From Rhodobacter sp. (GTDB taxonomy: Bacteria; Pseudomonadota; Alphaproteobacteria; Rhodobacterales; Rhodobacteraceae): a stretch of 64,000 bases of DNA. How positions within the stretch are numbered: position 1 is the first letter of the stretch; the number at the start of each line of letters is the position of its first letter. The stretch lies in contig JACKKG010000001.1 of the NCBI GenBank assembly GCA_020637515.1, forward strand, positions 2,448,501 to 2,512,500, in the 5' to 3' direction. Under the pieces are notes generated by a model. The model searched no databases. It had not been told where the DNA came from and saw only the letters and a program-made list of their open reading frames with translations. The position numbers were made by a program, and so were the translations under genes. This document shows, one piece after another, positions 17,936 through 27,235 of the stretch.

Positions 17936-19330
17936 ATGACCGCCGATACCGTGACCCAGGTCCTGGACCATGTGGATGCCACTCTCGATGCCGCGCTGGA
18001 CCGTCTGCTGACCTTGCTGCGGGTGCCGTCGATCTCGACCGATCCGGCCTTTGCGGCCGATTGCGACCGCGCCGCCGAGGCGCTGGTCGAGGATCTGGCC
18101 AGCCTGGGCTTCGACGCCGCGAAACACCCGACGCCCGGTCACCCGATGGTCGTAGCCCATGACGCGGACGGGCCCGAGGATGGCCCGCATGTGCTGTTCT
18201 ACGGTCATTACGACGTGCAACCCGTTGATCCGCTGAACCTTTGGCATCACGACCCCTTCGACCCGCAAATCGAGGACACGCCCGCGGGCCGGGTGATCCG
18301 CGGCCGGGGCGCTGCGGATGACAAGGGCCAGCTCATGACCTTTGTCGAGGCCTGCCGCGCCTGGAAGGCGGTGCATGGCGTCCTGCCGATCCGGGTGTCG
18401 ATGTTCTTCGAGGGCGAGGAGGAATCCGGCTCGCCGTCGCTGGTGCCCTACATGACCGCCCATGCCGAGGACCTGAAGGCCGACCTCGCGCTGATCTGCG
18501 ACACCGGCATGTTCGACCCGCAGACCCCCGCGATCACCACCCAGTTGCGCGGCCTGGCCAAGCTGGAGCTGGTGGTCACCGCGCCCGACAAGGACCTGCA
18601 TTCCGGCATGTATGGCGGCGCGGCCCGCAACCCGGCGCATGTGCTGGCGAAGATCCTGGCCGACCTGCACGACGAGACCGGGGCCTGCACGCTGGCGGGG
18701 TTCTACGACGGGGTGCCGGAACTGACCAACGCGCAGCGCACGCAATGGGAGACCCTGGGGTTTGACGCCGCCGGTTTCCTTGGCGGGGTCGGCCTGTCGA
18801 TCCCGGCGGGCGAGCAGGGGCGCTCGGTGCTGGAAATGATCTGGTCGCGCCCCACCTGCGAGGTGAACGGCATGACCTCGGGCTATACGGGGGCGGGGTT
18901 CAAGACCGTGCTGCCGTCGAAAGCCAGCGCCAAGGTCAGCTTCCGGCTGGTCGGATCGCAGGACCCGCAGGCCGTGCTGGCGGCGATGCGCGCCCATGTC
19001 GCGGCCCGGGTGCCGGCCGATTGCACGGTCGAGATCCTGGACGCGAACGGCGCGCCGGCCACCGTCATGCCGATCGAGAACCCGGCCTTCGAGGCCGCGC
19101 GCCAGGCGCTGTCCGACGAATGGCCGCGCCCGGCGGCGTTCATCGGCTGCGGCGGTTCGATCCCGATTGCGGGCTATTTCCAGGAGCTTCTGGGCATGGA
19201 TGCGCTGCTGATCGGCTTTGGCCGCGACGACGACCAGATCCATTCCCCGAACGAGAAATACGACCTCGAATCGTTCCACAAGGGGATTCGCAGCTGGGTG
19301 CGGGTGCTGGACGGGCTGTCGCGCCTCTGA
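17936..19330 (+). CDS. M20 family dipeptidase / metallopeptidase
   Basis: Predicted cytoplasmic di-zinc peptidase of the M20 family, probably cleaving dipeptides or removing N-acyl groups. The 464 residues carry the metal-binding motifs in order: LFYGHYDVQP (His), GRGAADDKGQ (bridging Asp), FEGEEESGSP (catalytic Glu pair), CDTGMFD (Asp) and a distal IHSPNEKYD (His). The dimerisation domain lies between. The ATG at 17936 fits the family start. The nearest neighbours (an exported protein and a P450) give no pathway context, so the substrate is unknown. Confidence 0.9.
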   Translation: MTADTVTQVLDHVDATLDAALDRLLTLLRVPSISTDPAFAADCDRAAEALVEDLASLGFDAAKHPTPGHPMVVAHDADGPEDGPHVLFYGHYDVQPVDPLNLWHHDPFDPQIEDTPAGRVIRGRGAADDKGQLMTFVEACRAWKAVHGVLPIRVSMFFEGEEESGSPSLVPYMTAHAEDLKADLALICDTGMFDPQTPAITTQLRGLAKLELVVTAPDKDLHSGMYGGAARNPAHVLAKILADLHDETGACTLAGFYDGVPELTNAQRTQWETLGFDAAGFLGGVGLSIPAGEQGRSVLEMIWSRPTCEVNGMTSGYTGAGFKTVLPSKASAKVSFRLVGSQDPQAVLAAMRAHVAARVPADCTVEILDANGAPATVMPIENPAFEAARQALSDEWPRPAAFIGCGGSIPIAGYFQELLGMDALLIGFGRDDDQIHSPNEKYDLESFHKGIRSWVRVLDGLSRL

Positions 19331-19349
19331 CCGTCGATTCCGGCGGCGG

Positions 19350-19700
19350 TCAGTCGCACCGCCGCCGCGCGCGAATCGCCAGGATCGCCCAGACCCCCGC
19401 CGCGCCCATCGCCAGCGCCCCGCCCAGCGTCGCGCCGGGATGGGCCAGTGTCAGCGTCAGCGGCAGGCCCAGCGTCAGAACCGTCCATGTGAGCGCGAGC
19501 AGCGGGTGACGCGACGGGCGCGGCAGCGCCAGCACAAGCGCCATCGCCCCCGACAATCCGGCCATCCCCACCGGTGCGGCCCAGGGCAGTGCGGCAACCA
19601 GCGCCAGCGCCAACAGAATCACCACACCCTTGCCGGGGTGCGGTTCGGACAGGGGCAACGGGGCAACCGGTGCATGGCGAAGAAACGGTGTCATGCGCAT
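19350..19700 (-). CDS. small hydrophobic membrane protein, uncertain
   Basis: A 116-residue frame on the minus strand, starting MRMTPFLRHA (an in-frame ATG two codons later is an alternative start). Three or four hydrophobic stretches are visible: GVVILLALALVAALPWAAPV, MAGLSGAMALVLALP, LLALTWTVLTLGLPLTLTLA and GALAMGAAGVWAILAI. No family is recognised. It fills the gap between the M20 peptidase and the P450. The open frame extends far upstream through the antisense of the P450, so the start is a judgement and the gene may be spurious. Confidence 0.5.
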   Translation of the reverse strand: MRMTPFLRHAPVAPLPLSEPHPGKGVVILLALALVAALPWAAPVGMAGLSGAMALVLALPRPSRHPLLALTWTVLTLGLPLTLTLAHPGATLGGALAMGAAGVWAILAIRARRRCD

Positions 19701-19823
19701 GGGTCGTTCATCGCCCCTGCGCGGTTCAAATTCGCGGTGAAAAAGTTCCGCCCGGTTCCCGCAGGCGGGTTGACCCCGGGTCGAGCGGCGGGCACCGTCA
19801 GGCGGCGCAAGGGACCCGACCGC

Positions 19824-21008
19824 ATGATCCACCTCAGCCAGTCTCCGACCGATCCCGCCTTTGTGCAGGATCCCTATCCGTTCTACGACCGCGCCCGCGC
19901 CGCCGGTCGCGTGGTCTTCTGGGAGGACTACGGCCTGCCTTGCGTCTTCGGTTACGCGGCGGCGAATGCGATTCTGCGCGACCGCCGCCTGGGACGCGAG
20001 ATCCCGCCCGACCGGCGCCCGCCAATGGCCGCGCACACCGCGCCGTTCCATGCGATCGAGGCCCACTCGATGCTCGAACTCGAGCCGCCGCGGCACACGC
20101 GTCTGCGGGGGCTGGTGCTGCGCGCCTTCACCTCGCGCCGGATCGCGGCCATGGGGCCGGACATCGAAGCCCTGGCGCGCGCGCTGGCGGCGGATCTTCC
20201 GGCCTCGGGATCTTTCGACCTGTTGACCCGATACGCCGAGGCGATCCCGGTCATCATCATCGCCCGTCTTCTGGGGGTGCCTGAAACGATGCGGGACGAC
20301 TTGTTGCGCTGGTCGCACGCCATGGTCGGCATGTATCAGGCCGGCCGCACCCGCGCGATGGAAGAGGCCGCGGGCCAGGCCTCCGCCGACTTTGCCGATT
20401 TCCTGCGCGAGCATGTGCGCGCGCGTCGCCGGATGCCGGGCGACGACCTCATCACGCATCTGATCGTAGCCGAGGAAGCGGGCGACCGGTTGAGCACGGA
20501 CGAGTTGATCTCTACCTGCATCCTGTTGCTGAACGCCGGTCACGAGGCGACCGTGCACGCGATCGGCAACGCGGTGAAGACCCTGCTCGAGGCCGGCGGG
20601 CCGCGCGACTGGCTGTCACCCGATCGGCTGGAGGCGACGATCGAGGAAACGCTGCGCTTCGATCCGCCGCTGCACATGTTCACCCGCTGGGCCTACGAGC
20701 GGGTCGAGATCATGGGCCATGTGTTCGAACCGGGCGACGAGGTGGGGGTGATGCTGGCGGCGGCCGGGCGCGACCCGGGCCAGTGGGACCGGCCCGACCA
20801 TTTCGATCCGGGCCGTCCGGCGAAACCGCATCTCGCGTTCGGCGTGGGCCTGCATTTTTGCGTCGGTGCGCCGCTGGCGCGGCTGGAATTGGCCAAGGCC
20901 CTGCCGATCCTGTTCCAGGAGGCCCCCGGCCTGCATCTGACCGCGCCCCCGGACTATGCCGGCCGCTACCATTTTCACGGGCTTTCGGCGCTGATGGTGG
21001 CGCGGTGA
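19824..21008 (+). CDS. cytochrome P450
   Basis: Soluble bacterial P450 monooxygenase of 394 residues; the ATG at 19824 has AAGGGA upstream. Key motifs: the I-helix oxygen-activation segment LLNAGHEATVHAIGN (a His replaces the more common threonine neighbour pattern, with Thr present), the K-helix EETLR, and the heme-binding FGVGLHFCVGAPLARLE with ligand Cys346. It resembles class I P450s fed by a ferredoxin and reductase, neither of which is nearby. Substrate cannot be told from the sequence. Confidence 0.95.
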   Translation: MIHLSQSPTDPAFVQDPYPFYDRARAAGRVVFWEDYGLPCVFGYAAANAILRDRRLGREIPPDRRPPMAAHTAPFHAIEAHSMLELEPPRHTRLRGLVLRAFTSRRIAAMGPDIEALARALAADLPASGSFDLLTRYAEAIPVIIIARLLGVPETMRDDLLRWSHAMVGMYQAGRTRAMEEAAGQASADFADFLREHVRARRRMPGDDLITHLIVAEEAGDRLSTDELISTCILLLNAGHEATVHAIGNAVKTLLEAGGPRDWLSPDRLEATIEETLRFDPPLHMFTRWAYERVEIMGHVFEPGDEVGVMLAAAGRDPGQWDRPDHFDPGRPAKPHLAFGVGLHFCVGAPLARLELAKALPILFQEAPGLHLTAPPDYAGRYHFHGLSALMVAR

Positions 21009-21072
21009 CGGGTGCGTCCCGGCCGCGCCGCGCCCCTTGAGCGGCGCCTGAGCGGCCGGGAGGGAACCCGGG

Positions 21073-21744
21073 TCAGGGTGCCCAGTGCACCACCGCCCGC
21101 GCCAGCACGGCGGCGACCGGGGCCTCGGTCGGGGCGAGGGCGCGCGCGCGCTCCAGCGCCGCGCGCTTTTCCGCCCCGATGATGAGCAGATGCAGGCCGT
21201 AGGCGTCCTTGAGAACCCGCGCGCTGAGGCTCACTCGCGGTTCCGGCGCGCCGGGCGCGAGGATCGGCACCACGGCCGGGGCATCGGCGGCGAGGGCCTC
21301 GTCCAGGCCCGTGGCGCCCGGAAAGAGCGAGGCCGTATGCATGTCCGCGCCCATCCCCAGCAGGGCCACATCGACCGGCAACAGGCGGTCCAGCATGGCG
21401 GCCGCCTGTTCGGCGCCCTCGGCCGGGGACAGGGCCTCGTGCCACAAGGGCAGCAGTCGTGCGGGCACGGCCTTGTCGCGCAACAGCCGCGCGCGGATCA
21501 TGCCCGCGTTCGAGCGCGCATGACTTTCGGGCAGCCAGCGTTCGTCGGTCGGCACGATGTCCACGCGGTCCCAGTCCAGATCGGCGGCGGCCAACAGGTC
21601 GAAGACCGGCCCCGGGCTGGTGCCGCCCGGCACCGCGAACAGCGCCCGTGGGCGACGCGTCAGGGCGGCGCGCAATTCGCCGGCCAGCCGCCGGGCCAAC
21701 GACAGCGCCATCATGTCGGTGTCGGGGTAGTCGATCCGTTCCAT
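21073..21744 (-). CDS. pgl: 6-phosphogluconolactonase
   Basis: Hydrolyses 6-phosphogluconolactone to 6-phosphogluconate, feeding the Entner-Doudoroff or pentose phosphate route. The 223 residues are of the DevB/NagB-like type: AVPGGTSPGPVFDLL near the start, VPTDERWLPESHARSN, LLGMGADMHTASLFPG and the late VSLSARVLKDA. It starts at the last base of the zwf stop (TGATG), so the two are translationally coupled. Confidence 0.95.
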   Translation of the reverse strand: MERIDYPDTDMMALSLARRLAGELRAALTRRPRALFAVPGGTSPGPVFDLLAAADLDWDRVDIVPTDERWLPESHARSNAGMIRARLLRDKAVPARLLPLWHEALSPAEGAEQAAAMLDRLLPVDVALLGMGADMHTASLFPGATGLDEALAADAPAVVPILAPGAPEPRVSLSARVLKDAYGLHLLIIGAEKRAALERARALAPTEAPVAAVLARAVVHWAP

Positions 21745-23192
21745 CAGCGGATGTCCCGCCAGTTTCGCCCATCCATCCGGATCAGTCTAAGGGCTTCGTC
21801 CGGCCCGGACGAGCCCGGATCGTAGCGATGCGGCGTTTCGGCAAGATCTTGCCATTCGGCGATGATCGGATCGGTCCAGGCCCAGGCGGCCTCGACCTCG
21901 TCGCCGCGCATGAACAGCGTCTGATTGCCCCGGATCACGTCCATGATGAGCCGCTCATAGGCGTCGGGAATGTGCATGTCGTCGCCCAGGGCCTCGGCAA
22001 AGGACATGTCCAGCGCCACGTCCTTCAACCGCATCCCGCCGGGGCCCGGCTCCTTGATCATGACCTTCAGCGTCATGCCCTCGTCGGGTTGCAGGCGGAT
22101 CACCAGCATGTTGGCCTTCCACGGCGCATCCTCGCCAAAGATCGAATGGGGCGGATCGCGGAACGCAACGGCGATCTCCGAGGCGCGCGCCTTCAGCCGC
22201 TTGCCGGTCCGCAGGTAAAAGGGCGTGCCCTTCCAGCGCCAGTTCGAGATCCCGACCTTGAGCGCGATGTAGCTTTCCGTGGTCGAGGCCGGGTTCTCGA
22301 CCTCGTCGCGGTAGGCGGCGCGGTCCTTGTCGGCGCCATATTGGCCGCGCACCACATGGCCGGGCGCGACGGGGTCCAGCGCGTGGATCACCTTCAGCTT
22401 TTCGTCGCGGACGGCGTCCGGTTCAAAGGAATAGGGCGGCTCCATCGCGATCAGGCACAGAAGCTGCATCATGTGGTTCTGCACCATGTCCCGCATCGCG
22501 CCGGCGGTGTCGTAATAGGCACCGCGCCCGCCCACGCCCACGGTTTCCGCCACCGTGATCTGCACATGATCGACAAAGCGTGCGTTCCACAGCGGTTCGA
22601 ACAGGATGTTGGCAAAGCGCACCGCCATCAGGTTCTGCACGGTTTCCTTGCCCAGGTAATGGTCGATCCGGTAGATCTGCGTTTCCGCGAAATGCTCGGC
22701 CAGGGTGCGGTTCAGCACCCGCGCCGTCGCAAGATCGTTGCCAAAGGGCTTTTCCACCACGATCCTTGTGTCCGGCGTGACCAGGCCAAAGCGTCCCAGC
22801 CCGGTTGCCAGCGGCCCGAACAGCGCAGGCCCGACCGAGAAATAGAACGCCCGAACCACGCCGTCGCGCATCCGTGCGGCCAGATCCAGCCAGCCGTCCT
22901 CGCCCCGGGCATCGACGGTGACATAGTCCAGCCTCTCGAAGAAACCGGCGCGGTCCTGGGGCGTGGGGGCATCGGGGCCCATGAATTCATCGAACGCGGC
23001 GGCGATGGCGGCGTGAAACTCGGCCCGGGTCAGCGGTGTGCGGGCGGCGCCGATGACGCGCGCCTCGGGCGGCATCTGGCCCTCGGCATAGCGTCGGTAG
23101 AGCGCGGGCAGGATCTTGCGGCGCGCCAGATCGCCGGTGGCGCCAAAGACCACCAGATCGAAAGGTTCGACGGGAATGACGCGGGCGACCAT
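21744..23192 (-). CDS. zwf: glucose-6-phosphate 1-dehydrogenase
   Basis: Oxidises glucose 6-phosphate to the lactone with NADP or NAD. ATG at 23192 (MVARVIPVEP) has AGGAGC upstream and gives 482 residues, the normal size; the frame is open for another 95 codons but with no homologous sequence. The dinucleotide motif GATGDLARRK (17-26) and the substrate site RIDHYLGKE (175-183, with the catalytic His region) are intact. It is the first gene of a zwf-pgl pair; pgi lies about 2.3 kb away on the other strand. Confidence 0.97.
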   Translation of the reverse strand: MVARVIPVEPFDLVVFGATGDLARRKILPALYRRYAEGQMPPEARVIGAARTPLTRAEFHAAIAAAFDEFMGPDAPTPQDRAGFFERLDYVTVDARGEDGWLDLAARMRDGVVRAFYFSVGPALFGPLATGLGRFGLVTPDTRIVVEKPFGNDLATARVLNRTLAEHFAETQIYRIDHYLGKETVQNLMAVRFANILFEPLWNARFVDHVQITVAETVGVGGRGAYYDTAGAMRDMVQNHMMQLLCLIAMEPPYSFEPDAVRDEKLKVIHALDPVAPGHVVRGQYGADKDRAAYRDEVENPASTTESYIALKVGISNWRWKGTPFYLRTGKRLKARASEIAVAFRDPPHSIFGEDAPWKANMLVIRLQPDEGMTLKVMIKEPGPGGMRLKDVALDMSFAEALGDDMHIPDAYERLIMDVIRGNQTLFMRGDEVEAAWAWTDPIIAEWQDLAETPHRYDPGSSGPDEALRLIRMDGRNWRDIR

Positions 23193-23272
23193 GGGGGCTC
23201 CTGTCGGGCGAGCACGAGAACGAAACGCACCGGATATGCGCCCCGCAGACCCGAGTCCAGCCCCGGACCGGG

Positions 23273-23857
23273 TCAGGCCTCGAGCTCTGTATCCCAATAG
23301 AGATAGTCCGCCCAGCTTTCGTGCAAATGGTTCGGCGGAAAACGGCGGCCCCGGTCGATCAGCTCGGCGGCGGTGGGGCGGCGGGGCGGCTGGCGCAGGC
23401 TCAGCCCGGACCGGCGCAGCGTTTTCGAACCCTTGCGCAGGTTGCACGGCGCGCAGGCGGCGACGACGTTCTCCCAACTGGTGACGCCGCCCAGCGCGCG
23501 CGGCACCACATGGTCAAAGGTCAGATCGTGGCGCGAGCCGCAATACTGGCAGGTGAATTCGTCCCGCAGAAAAAGATTGAAGCGCGTGAAGGCCACGCGC
23601 TTTCTGGGTTTGACAAAGTCCTTCAGCACCACGACCGAGGGTATTCGCATCTCGAACCGCTGGCTGCGCACGGTCTGGTCGTATTCGGCGGCGATGGTGA
23701 CGCGGTCCATCCAGACCGCCTTGACCGCCTCCTGCCAGGGCCACAGCGACAGCGGATAGTAGCTGAGGGGCCGGAAATCGGCGTTCAGGACCAGCGCCGG
23801 AAACTGCCTGAGCGCCGCCGGCTCGTGCACGAAGCCTTGCCTGAAGTCACCGTCCAT
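23273..23857 (-). CDS. HNH endonuclease family protein
   Basis: A 194-residue protein with a C-terminal HNH nuclease fold. Zinc ligand pairs are Cys103/Cys106 (CQYCG) and Cys135/Cys138 (CAPCN). The active-site DH is Asp115-His116 (TFDHVVPRALGG), with Asn130 and Asn139. The N-terminal half (ALVLNADFRPLSYYPLSLWP) is shared by a widespread alphaproteobacterial family of stand-alone HNH proteins. The target is unknown. It lies 81 bp upstream of zwf on the same strand. Confidence 0.9.
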   Translation of the reverse strand: MDGDFRQGFVHEPAALRQFPALVLNADFRPLSYYPLSLWPWQEAVKAVWMDRVTIAAEYDQTVRSQRFEMRIPSVVVLKDFVKPRKRVAFTRFNLFLRDEFTCQYCGSRHDLTFDHVVPRALGGVTSWENVVAACAPCNLRKGSKTLRRSGLSLRQPPRRPTAAELIDRGRRFPPNHLHESWADYLYWDTELEA

Positions 23858-23996
23858 CTTCCGTCTCTCCCGCCCGGGATCGGTCGAAGCCGTTGTCGGG
23901 ATCGACTATATCCGGTGTTTTGGTCGTGACAACCCCGCGACATGGGGTGCGGGGGACAGTCTGGTCGGATTGTGTGACAGACGGGCGACGGCCCCC

Positions 23997-24662
23997 TCAA
24001 TGTGGCAGTTTTTCGCGCAGGAAACCCAGCGCCAGCGAAAGCCCCTCCTGGTCGATGGAATGGCCCAGCCCCTTGCACACATGGGCATAGGTCTCGAACC
24101 CGGCCTGGACCAGGGCATCGGCGGCGTCGGGCAGGGACTGCACCGGCACCTTCGGATCGGCGTCACCGTGGATCAGCAGCACGGGTGGCTTCGAGACCGT
24201 CTCGGCCGCCAGCGCGGCGGGGTCCAGCAACCGGCCCGAAAAGCCGACGACCGCGGCCAGGAGCGCGTCCCGGCGCGGCGCCACGTCGAGGGACATCATG
24301 GTGCCTTGGGAAAAGCCCACCAGCGCCAGGGCCGAGGGCGGCAACCCCTCGTCGGTCAGGACCTGGTCGATAAAGGCGTCGATGTCCGCGCGCGATTGAA
24401 GCGCGCCTTCGCGGGCCGCGTCTTCGGCCGATCCGTCCAGCCAGGGGATCGGAAACCATTGGAAACCAAAGGGATTGCCCTGGCAATTTTCCGGCGCATC
24501 GGGGGCGTAAAAGGCGGTCTGCGGCAGGTGCGGCGCCAGCGGATCGGCCAGCCCCAGCAAATCGGCCCCGTTCGCGCCATAGCCGTGCAGGAAGATCACC
24601 ACCGACCGGGCCTGTCCCCGGGGTGCGCCCTTGCGGGCGGATTGCAACGGGCGAGGGGGCAT
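23997..24662 (-). CDS. phospholipase/carboxylesterase family serine hydrolase
   Basis: Predicted cytoplasmic alpha/beta hydrolase of 221 residues. ATG at 24662 has AAAGGA upstream. The oxyanion region IFLHGYGANGADL, the nucleophile elbow GFSQGTM (Ser), the acid in LLIHGDADPKVP (Asp) and the catalytic His in GLGHSID form a complete triad. It resembles bacterial carboxylesterase/lysophospholipase (EstB, YtpA-like) proteins. It is closely followed upstream by a DNA glycosylase gene on the same strand (11 bp gap). Confidence 0.9.
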   Translation of the reverse strand: MPPRPLQSARKGAPRGQARSVVIFLHGYGANGADLLGLADPLAPHLPQTAFYAPDAPENCQGNPFGFQWFPIPWLDGSAEDAAREGALQSRADIDAFIDQVLTDEGLPPSALALVGFSQGTMMSLDVAPRRDALLAAVVGFSGRLLDPAALAAETVSKPPVLLIHGDADPKVPVQSLPDAADALVQAGFETYAHVCKGLGHSIDQEGLSLALGFLREKLPH

Positions 24663-24673
24663 GACGGGTCCTT

Positions 24674-25303
24674 TCAGGTGGTGCCTTCGCGGCTCTTGAT
24701 GTGGTGGTAGTAGTGCCACAGCATCCCCGCCGCAACCGTCCGCCAGGGCGACCATTCCACCGCCATGGCGCGCAGCGCCGTCTCGCGCGGACGCTCGGCC
24801 AGGGCGAAAAGCACGCGCGCGGCCTCCTGCAATGCCAGATCGTTGGGCGCGAAGGTGTCGGCGCGTCCCAGGCTGAACATGATATAGATCTCGGCGGTCC
24901 AGCGACCGATGCCGGGGACCGCGGTCAGGGTGGCGACGATCTCGTCCTCGGGGGCGTGGCGCAGCGCGTCAAAGGCGATCCCGGATTCGGCCAGCGCCTT
25001 GACGTAGCGCGCCTTTTGCCGCGAAAGGCCGGCGGCGCGCAGGTCTTCGGCGGTGGCACGGGCATAGCTGTCGGGGGTGCCGTATCCCGCCGCCGCCAGC
25101 CGCGCCTGGATCGCCCGCGCCGAGGCGACGGACACCTGCTGCGCGGTGATCGCGCCGACCAGGGCCTCGAACCCGTCGTCGCGCCGCCTGAGGGGCGGCG
25201 GACCGCACAGGGCGAGCGCCTCGGCAAAGCGGGGTTCGGCCCGGGCCAGCCAGGCGGCACCTTCGGCCATGCAGGCCTCGGAATGGAGGATGCGCGTGTC
25301 CAT
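24674..25303 (-). CDS. DNA-3-methyladenine glycosylase II-like (HhH-GPD)
   Basis: Base-excision repair enzyme that removes alkylated bases. The 209 residues contain GAITAQQVSVASARAI, the helix-hairpin-helix VPGIGRWTAEIYIMF and the catalytic aspartate in FAPNDLALQ. The length matches the short AlkA-like proteins without an Ada domain. The start is uncertain: ATG at 25303 (MDTRIL) is preferred, with an in-frame ATG at 25312 as the alternative. Same strand and close spacing suggest cotranscription with the esterase gene. Confidence 0.9.
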   Translation of the reverse strand: MDTRILHSEACMAEGAAWLARAEPRFAEALALCGPPPLRRRDDGFEALVGAITAQQVSVASARAIQARLAAAGYGTPDSYARATAEDLRAAGLSRQKARYVKALAESGIAFDALRHAPEDEIVATLTAVPGIGRWTAEIYIMFSLGRADTFAPNDLALQEAARVLFALAERPRETALRAMAVEWSPWRTVAAGMLWHYYHHIKSREGTT

Positions 25304-25480
25304 CCGTGGCATGATGCACGCCCCGCCCCGGGCGGCAAGCCCGTTCGCCCCGCATGTGGCGCGAACACAGCACAACCCAGAGGAAATTGCCGGCCCCGGG
25401 GGCGGCGGCGGCTTTTTGCTCTGGGCAAAGCGGGCGCATCTTGGCATGAAGGAACGCGGGGAAACATCTGGATAGATTGA

Positions 25481-27103
25481 ATGGATTATTGGACCGCATT
25501 GCGTGACCGGATGCGCACCGGCGCGCAGCGCCGCATGATCGCGCTTTTCGACGATGCCGCGCGTGCCGCGGATTTCTCGGTCACCCTGGATGATCCGGCA
25601 ACCGGGCCGATTCTGTTCGATTATTCAAAGACGAATATCGATGCCGAAACCCGCGGTCTGCTGCTGGACCTGGCCCGCCAGACCGGCGTCGAGGCGCGTC
25701 GTGACGCCATGTTCCGCGGCGACCGGATCAACGAGACCGAGGGTCGTGCGGTGCTGCACACGGCGTTGCGCACCCTCGACGGCAGCGTGCTGGTGGACGG
25801 GCTGGATGTCATGCCCGAGGTCCGCGCGACGCTCGCCCGGATGGAGACCTTTGCCCGCGACCTGCGCGACGGCCGGATCCGGGGCGCCGGCGGCCGCATC
25901 ACCGATGTCGTCAACATCGGCATCGGCGGGTCGGACCTGGGCCCGGCGATGGCGGTGCAGGCGCTGGCGCCCTATGCCGACGGGCCGCGGTGTCATTTCG
26001 TGTCGAACGTGGACGGGGCGCATATCAACGACGTGCTGGACGGGCTGAACCCGGAAACGACGCTGGTGATCGTCGCCTCGAAGACCTTTACCACGATCGA
26101 GACGATGACCAACGCACAGACCGCGAAAGCCTGGATGGCGCGTTCGGTCGCCGAGCCCACCCGGCAGTTCGTCGCACTGTCCACGGCGCTGGAGCGGACC
26201 TCGGCCTTTGGCATCGACCCGGCGCGCGTGTTCGGCTTTGCCGACTGGGTCGGCGGGCGCTATTCGATGTGGGGCCCGATCGGCCTGAGCCTGATGATCG
26301 CCATCGGACCCGAGGATTTCCGCGCCTTCCTGGCGGGCGCCGCGGCGATGGACCGCCATTTCCGCACCGCGCCCCTGGGGGCGAACATGCCGGTGATGCT
26401 GGCGATGGTCGGCGTCTGGCACCGGCAGGTCTGTGGCTACGCCGCGCGCGCGGTGCTGCCCTATGACCAGCGGCTGGCGCGGCTGCCGGCCTATCTGCAA
26501 CAGCTCGAGATGGAATCGAACGGCAAGCGCGTGGCGATGGATGGCTCGGAGCTGACGGTGCCCTCGGGGCCGGTGGTGTTCGGCGAACCCGGCACGAACG
26601 GGCAACATGCGTTTTATCAGTTGATCCACCAGGGCACGGATGTCGTGCCGTGCGAGTTCCTGCTGGCGATGCGCGGGCACGAACCGGCGCTGGCGCATCA
26701 GCACCGGCTGCTGGCGGCGAACTGCCTGGCGCAGGCCGAGGCGCTGATGCGTGGCCGGTCGCTGGACGAGGCCCGCGCTCTGATGGCGGCACGCGGCCTG
26801 ACCGGCGACGCGTTGGATCGCCAGGCGCGCCACCGCGTCTTTCCCGGAAATCGCCCCTCGACCTTGCTGCTGTATCCCAGGCTGACGCCGGCGACGCTGG
26901 GGGCGATCGTGGCGCTGTATGAGCATCGGGTCTTTGTCGAAGGGGTGGTGCTGGGCATCAACTCGTTCGATCAATGGGGCGTGGAACTGGGCAAGGAGCT
27001 GGCGATGCAGCTGCTGCCGATGATCGAGGGCGAGGCCACGACGGACGGGCGCGACGGTTCGACCGCCACGGCCATTGCGCGGCTGCGCGAGGCGGGGGCT
27101 TAG
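25481..27103 (+). CDS. pgi: glucose-6-phosphate isomerase
   Basis: Interconverts glucose 6-phosphate and fructose 6-phosphate. The 540 residues start MDYWTALRDRM and include NIGIGGSDLGPAMAVQAL, the sugar-phosphate site ASKTFTTIETMTNA, GGRYSMWGPIGLS, FGEPGTNGQHAFYQLIHQG and the C-terminal NSFDQWGVELGKELA, all typical of Pgi. In related Rhodobacter genomes zwf, pgl and pgi are adjacent; here pgi faces away from zwf-pgl, with three unrelated genes between. A dispersed hairpin element follows 41 bp after the stop. Confidence 0.97.
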   Translation: MDYWTALRDRMRTGAQRRMIALFDDAARAADFSVTLDDPATGPILFDYSKTNIDAETRGLLLDLARQTGVEARRDAMFRGDRINETEGRAVLHTALRTLDGSVLVDGLDVMPEVRATLARMETFARDLRDGRIRGAGGRITDVVNIGIGGSDLGPAMAVQALAPYADGPRCHFVSNVDGAHINDVLDGLNPETTLVIVASKTFTTIETMTNAQTAKAWMARSVAEPTRQFVALSTALERTSAFGIDPARVFGFADWVGGRYSMWGPIGLSLMIAIGPEDFRAFLAGAAAMDRHFRTAPLGANMPVMLAMVGVWHRQVCGYAARAVLPYDQRLARLPAYLQQLEMESNGKRVAMDGSELTVPSGPVVFGEPGTNGQHAFYQLIHQGTDVVPCEFLLAMRGHEPALAHQHRLLAANCLAQAEALMRGRSLDEARALMAARGLTGDALDRQARHRVFPGNRPSTLLLYPRLTPATLGAIVALYEHRVFVEGVVLGINSFDQWGVELGKELAMQLLPMIEGEATTDGRDGSTATAIARLREAGA

Positions 27104-27143
27104 GCGCGGGGTCCAGGGGGCCGCGCAAGGGGGAGGCCGGGCA

Positions 27144-27210
27144 GGGGGGCTGTCAGCCCCCCTCGGCGCCAGGCGCCTTCACCCCCCGAGGATATTTCCG
27201 GCACAAAGAA
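27144..27210 (+). repeat. dispersed downstream element, copy 1 (after pgi)
   Basis: Hairpin GGGGGGCT/AGCCCCCC (27144-27162), a second small hairpin built from GGCGCC repeats (27165-27177), then the conserved line ACCCCCCGAGGATATTTC continuing CGGCACAAAGAA (27181-27210). Two further copies lie at 58756-58845 and 62468-62537. The G-run can also pair with the CCCCCC of the conserved line, giving an alternative fold. Role unknown; a 3' end or termination function is inferred from position. Confidence 0.7.
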
Positions 27211-27235
27211 GCGACCGGGCGCCGCGACTCGAGGG

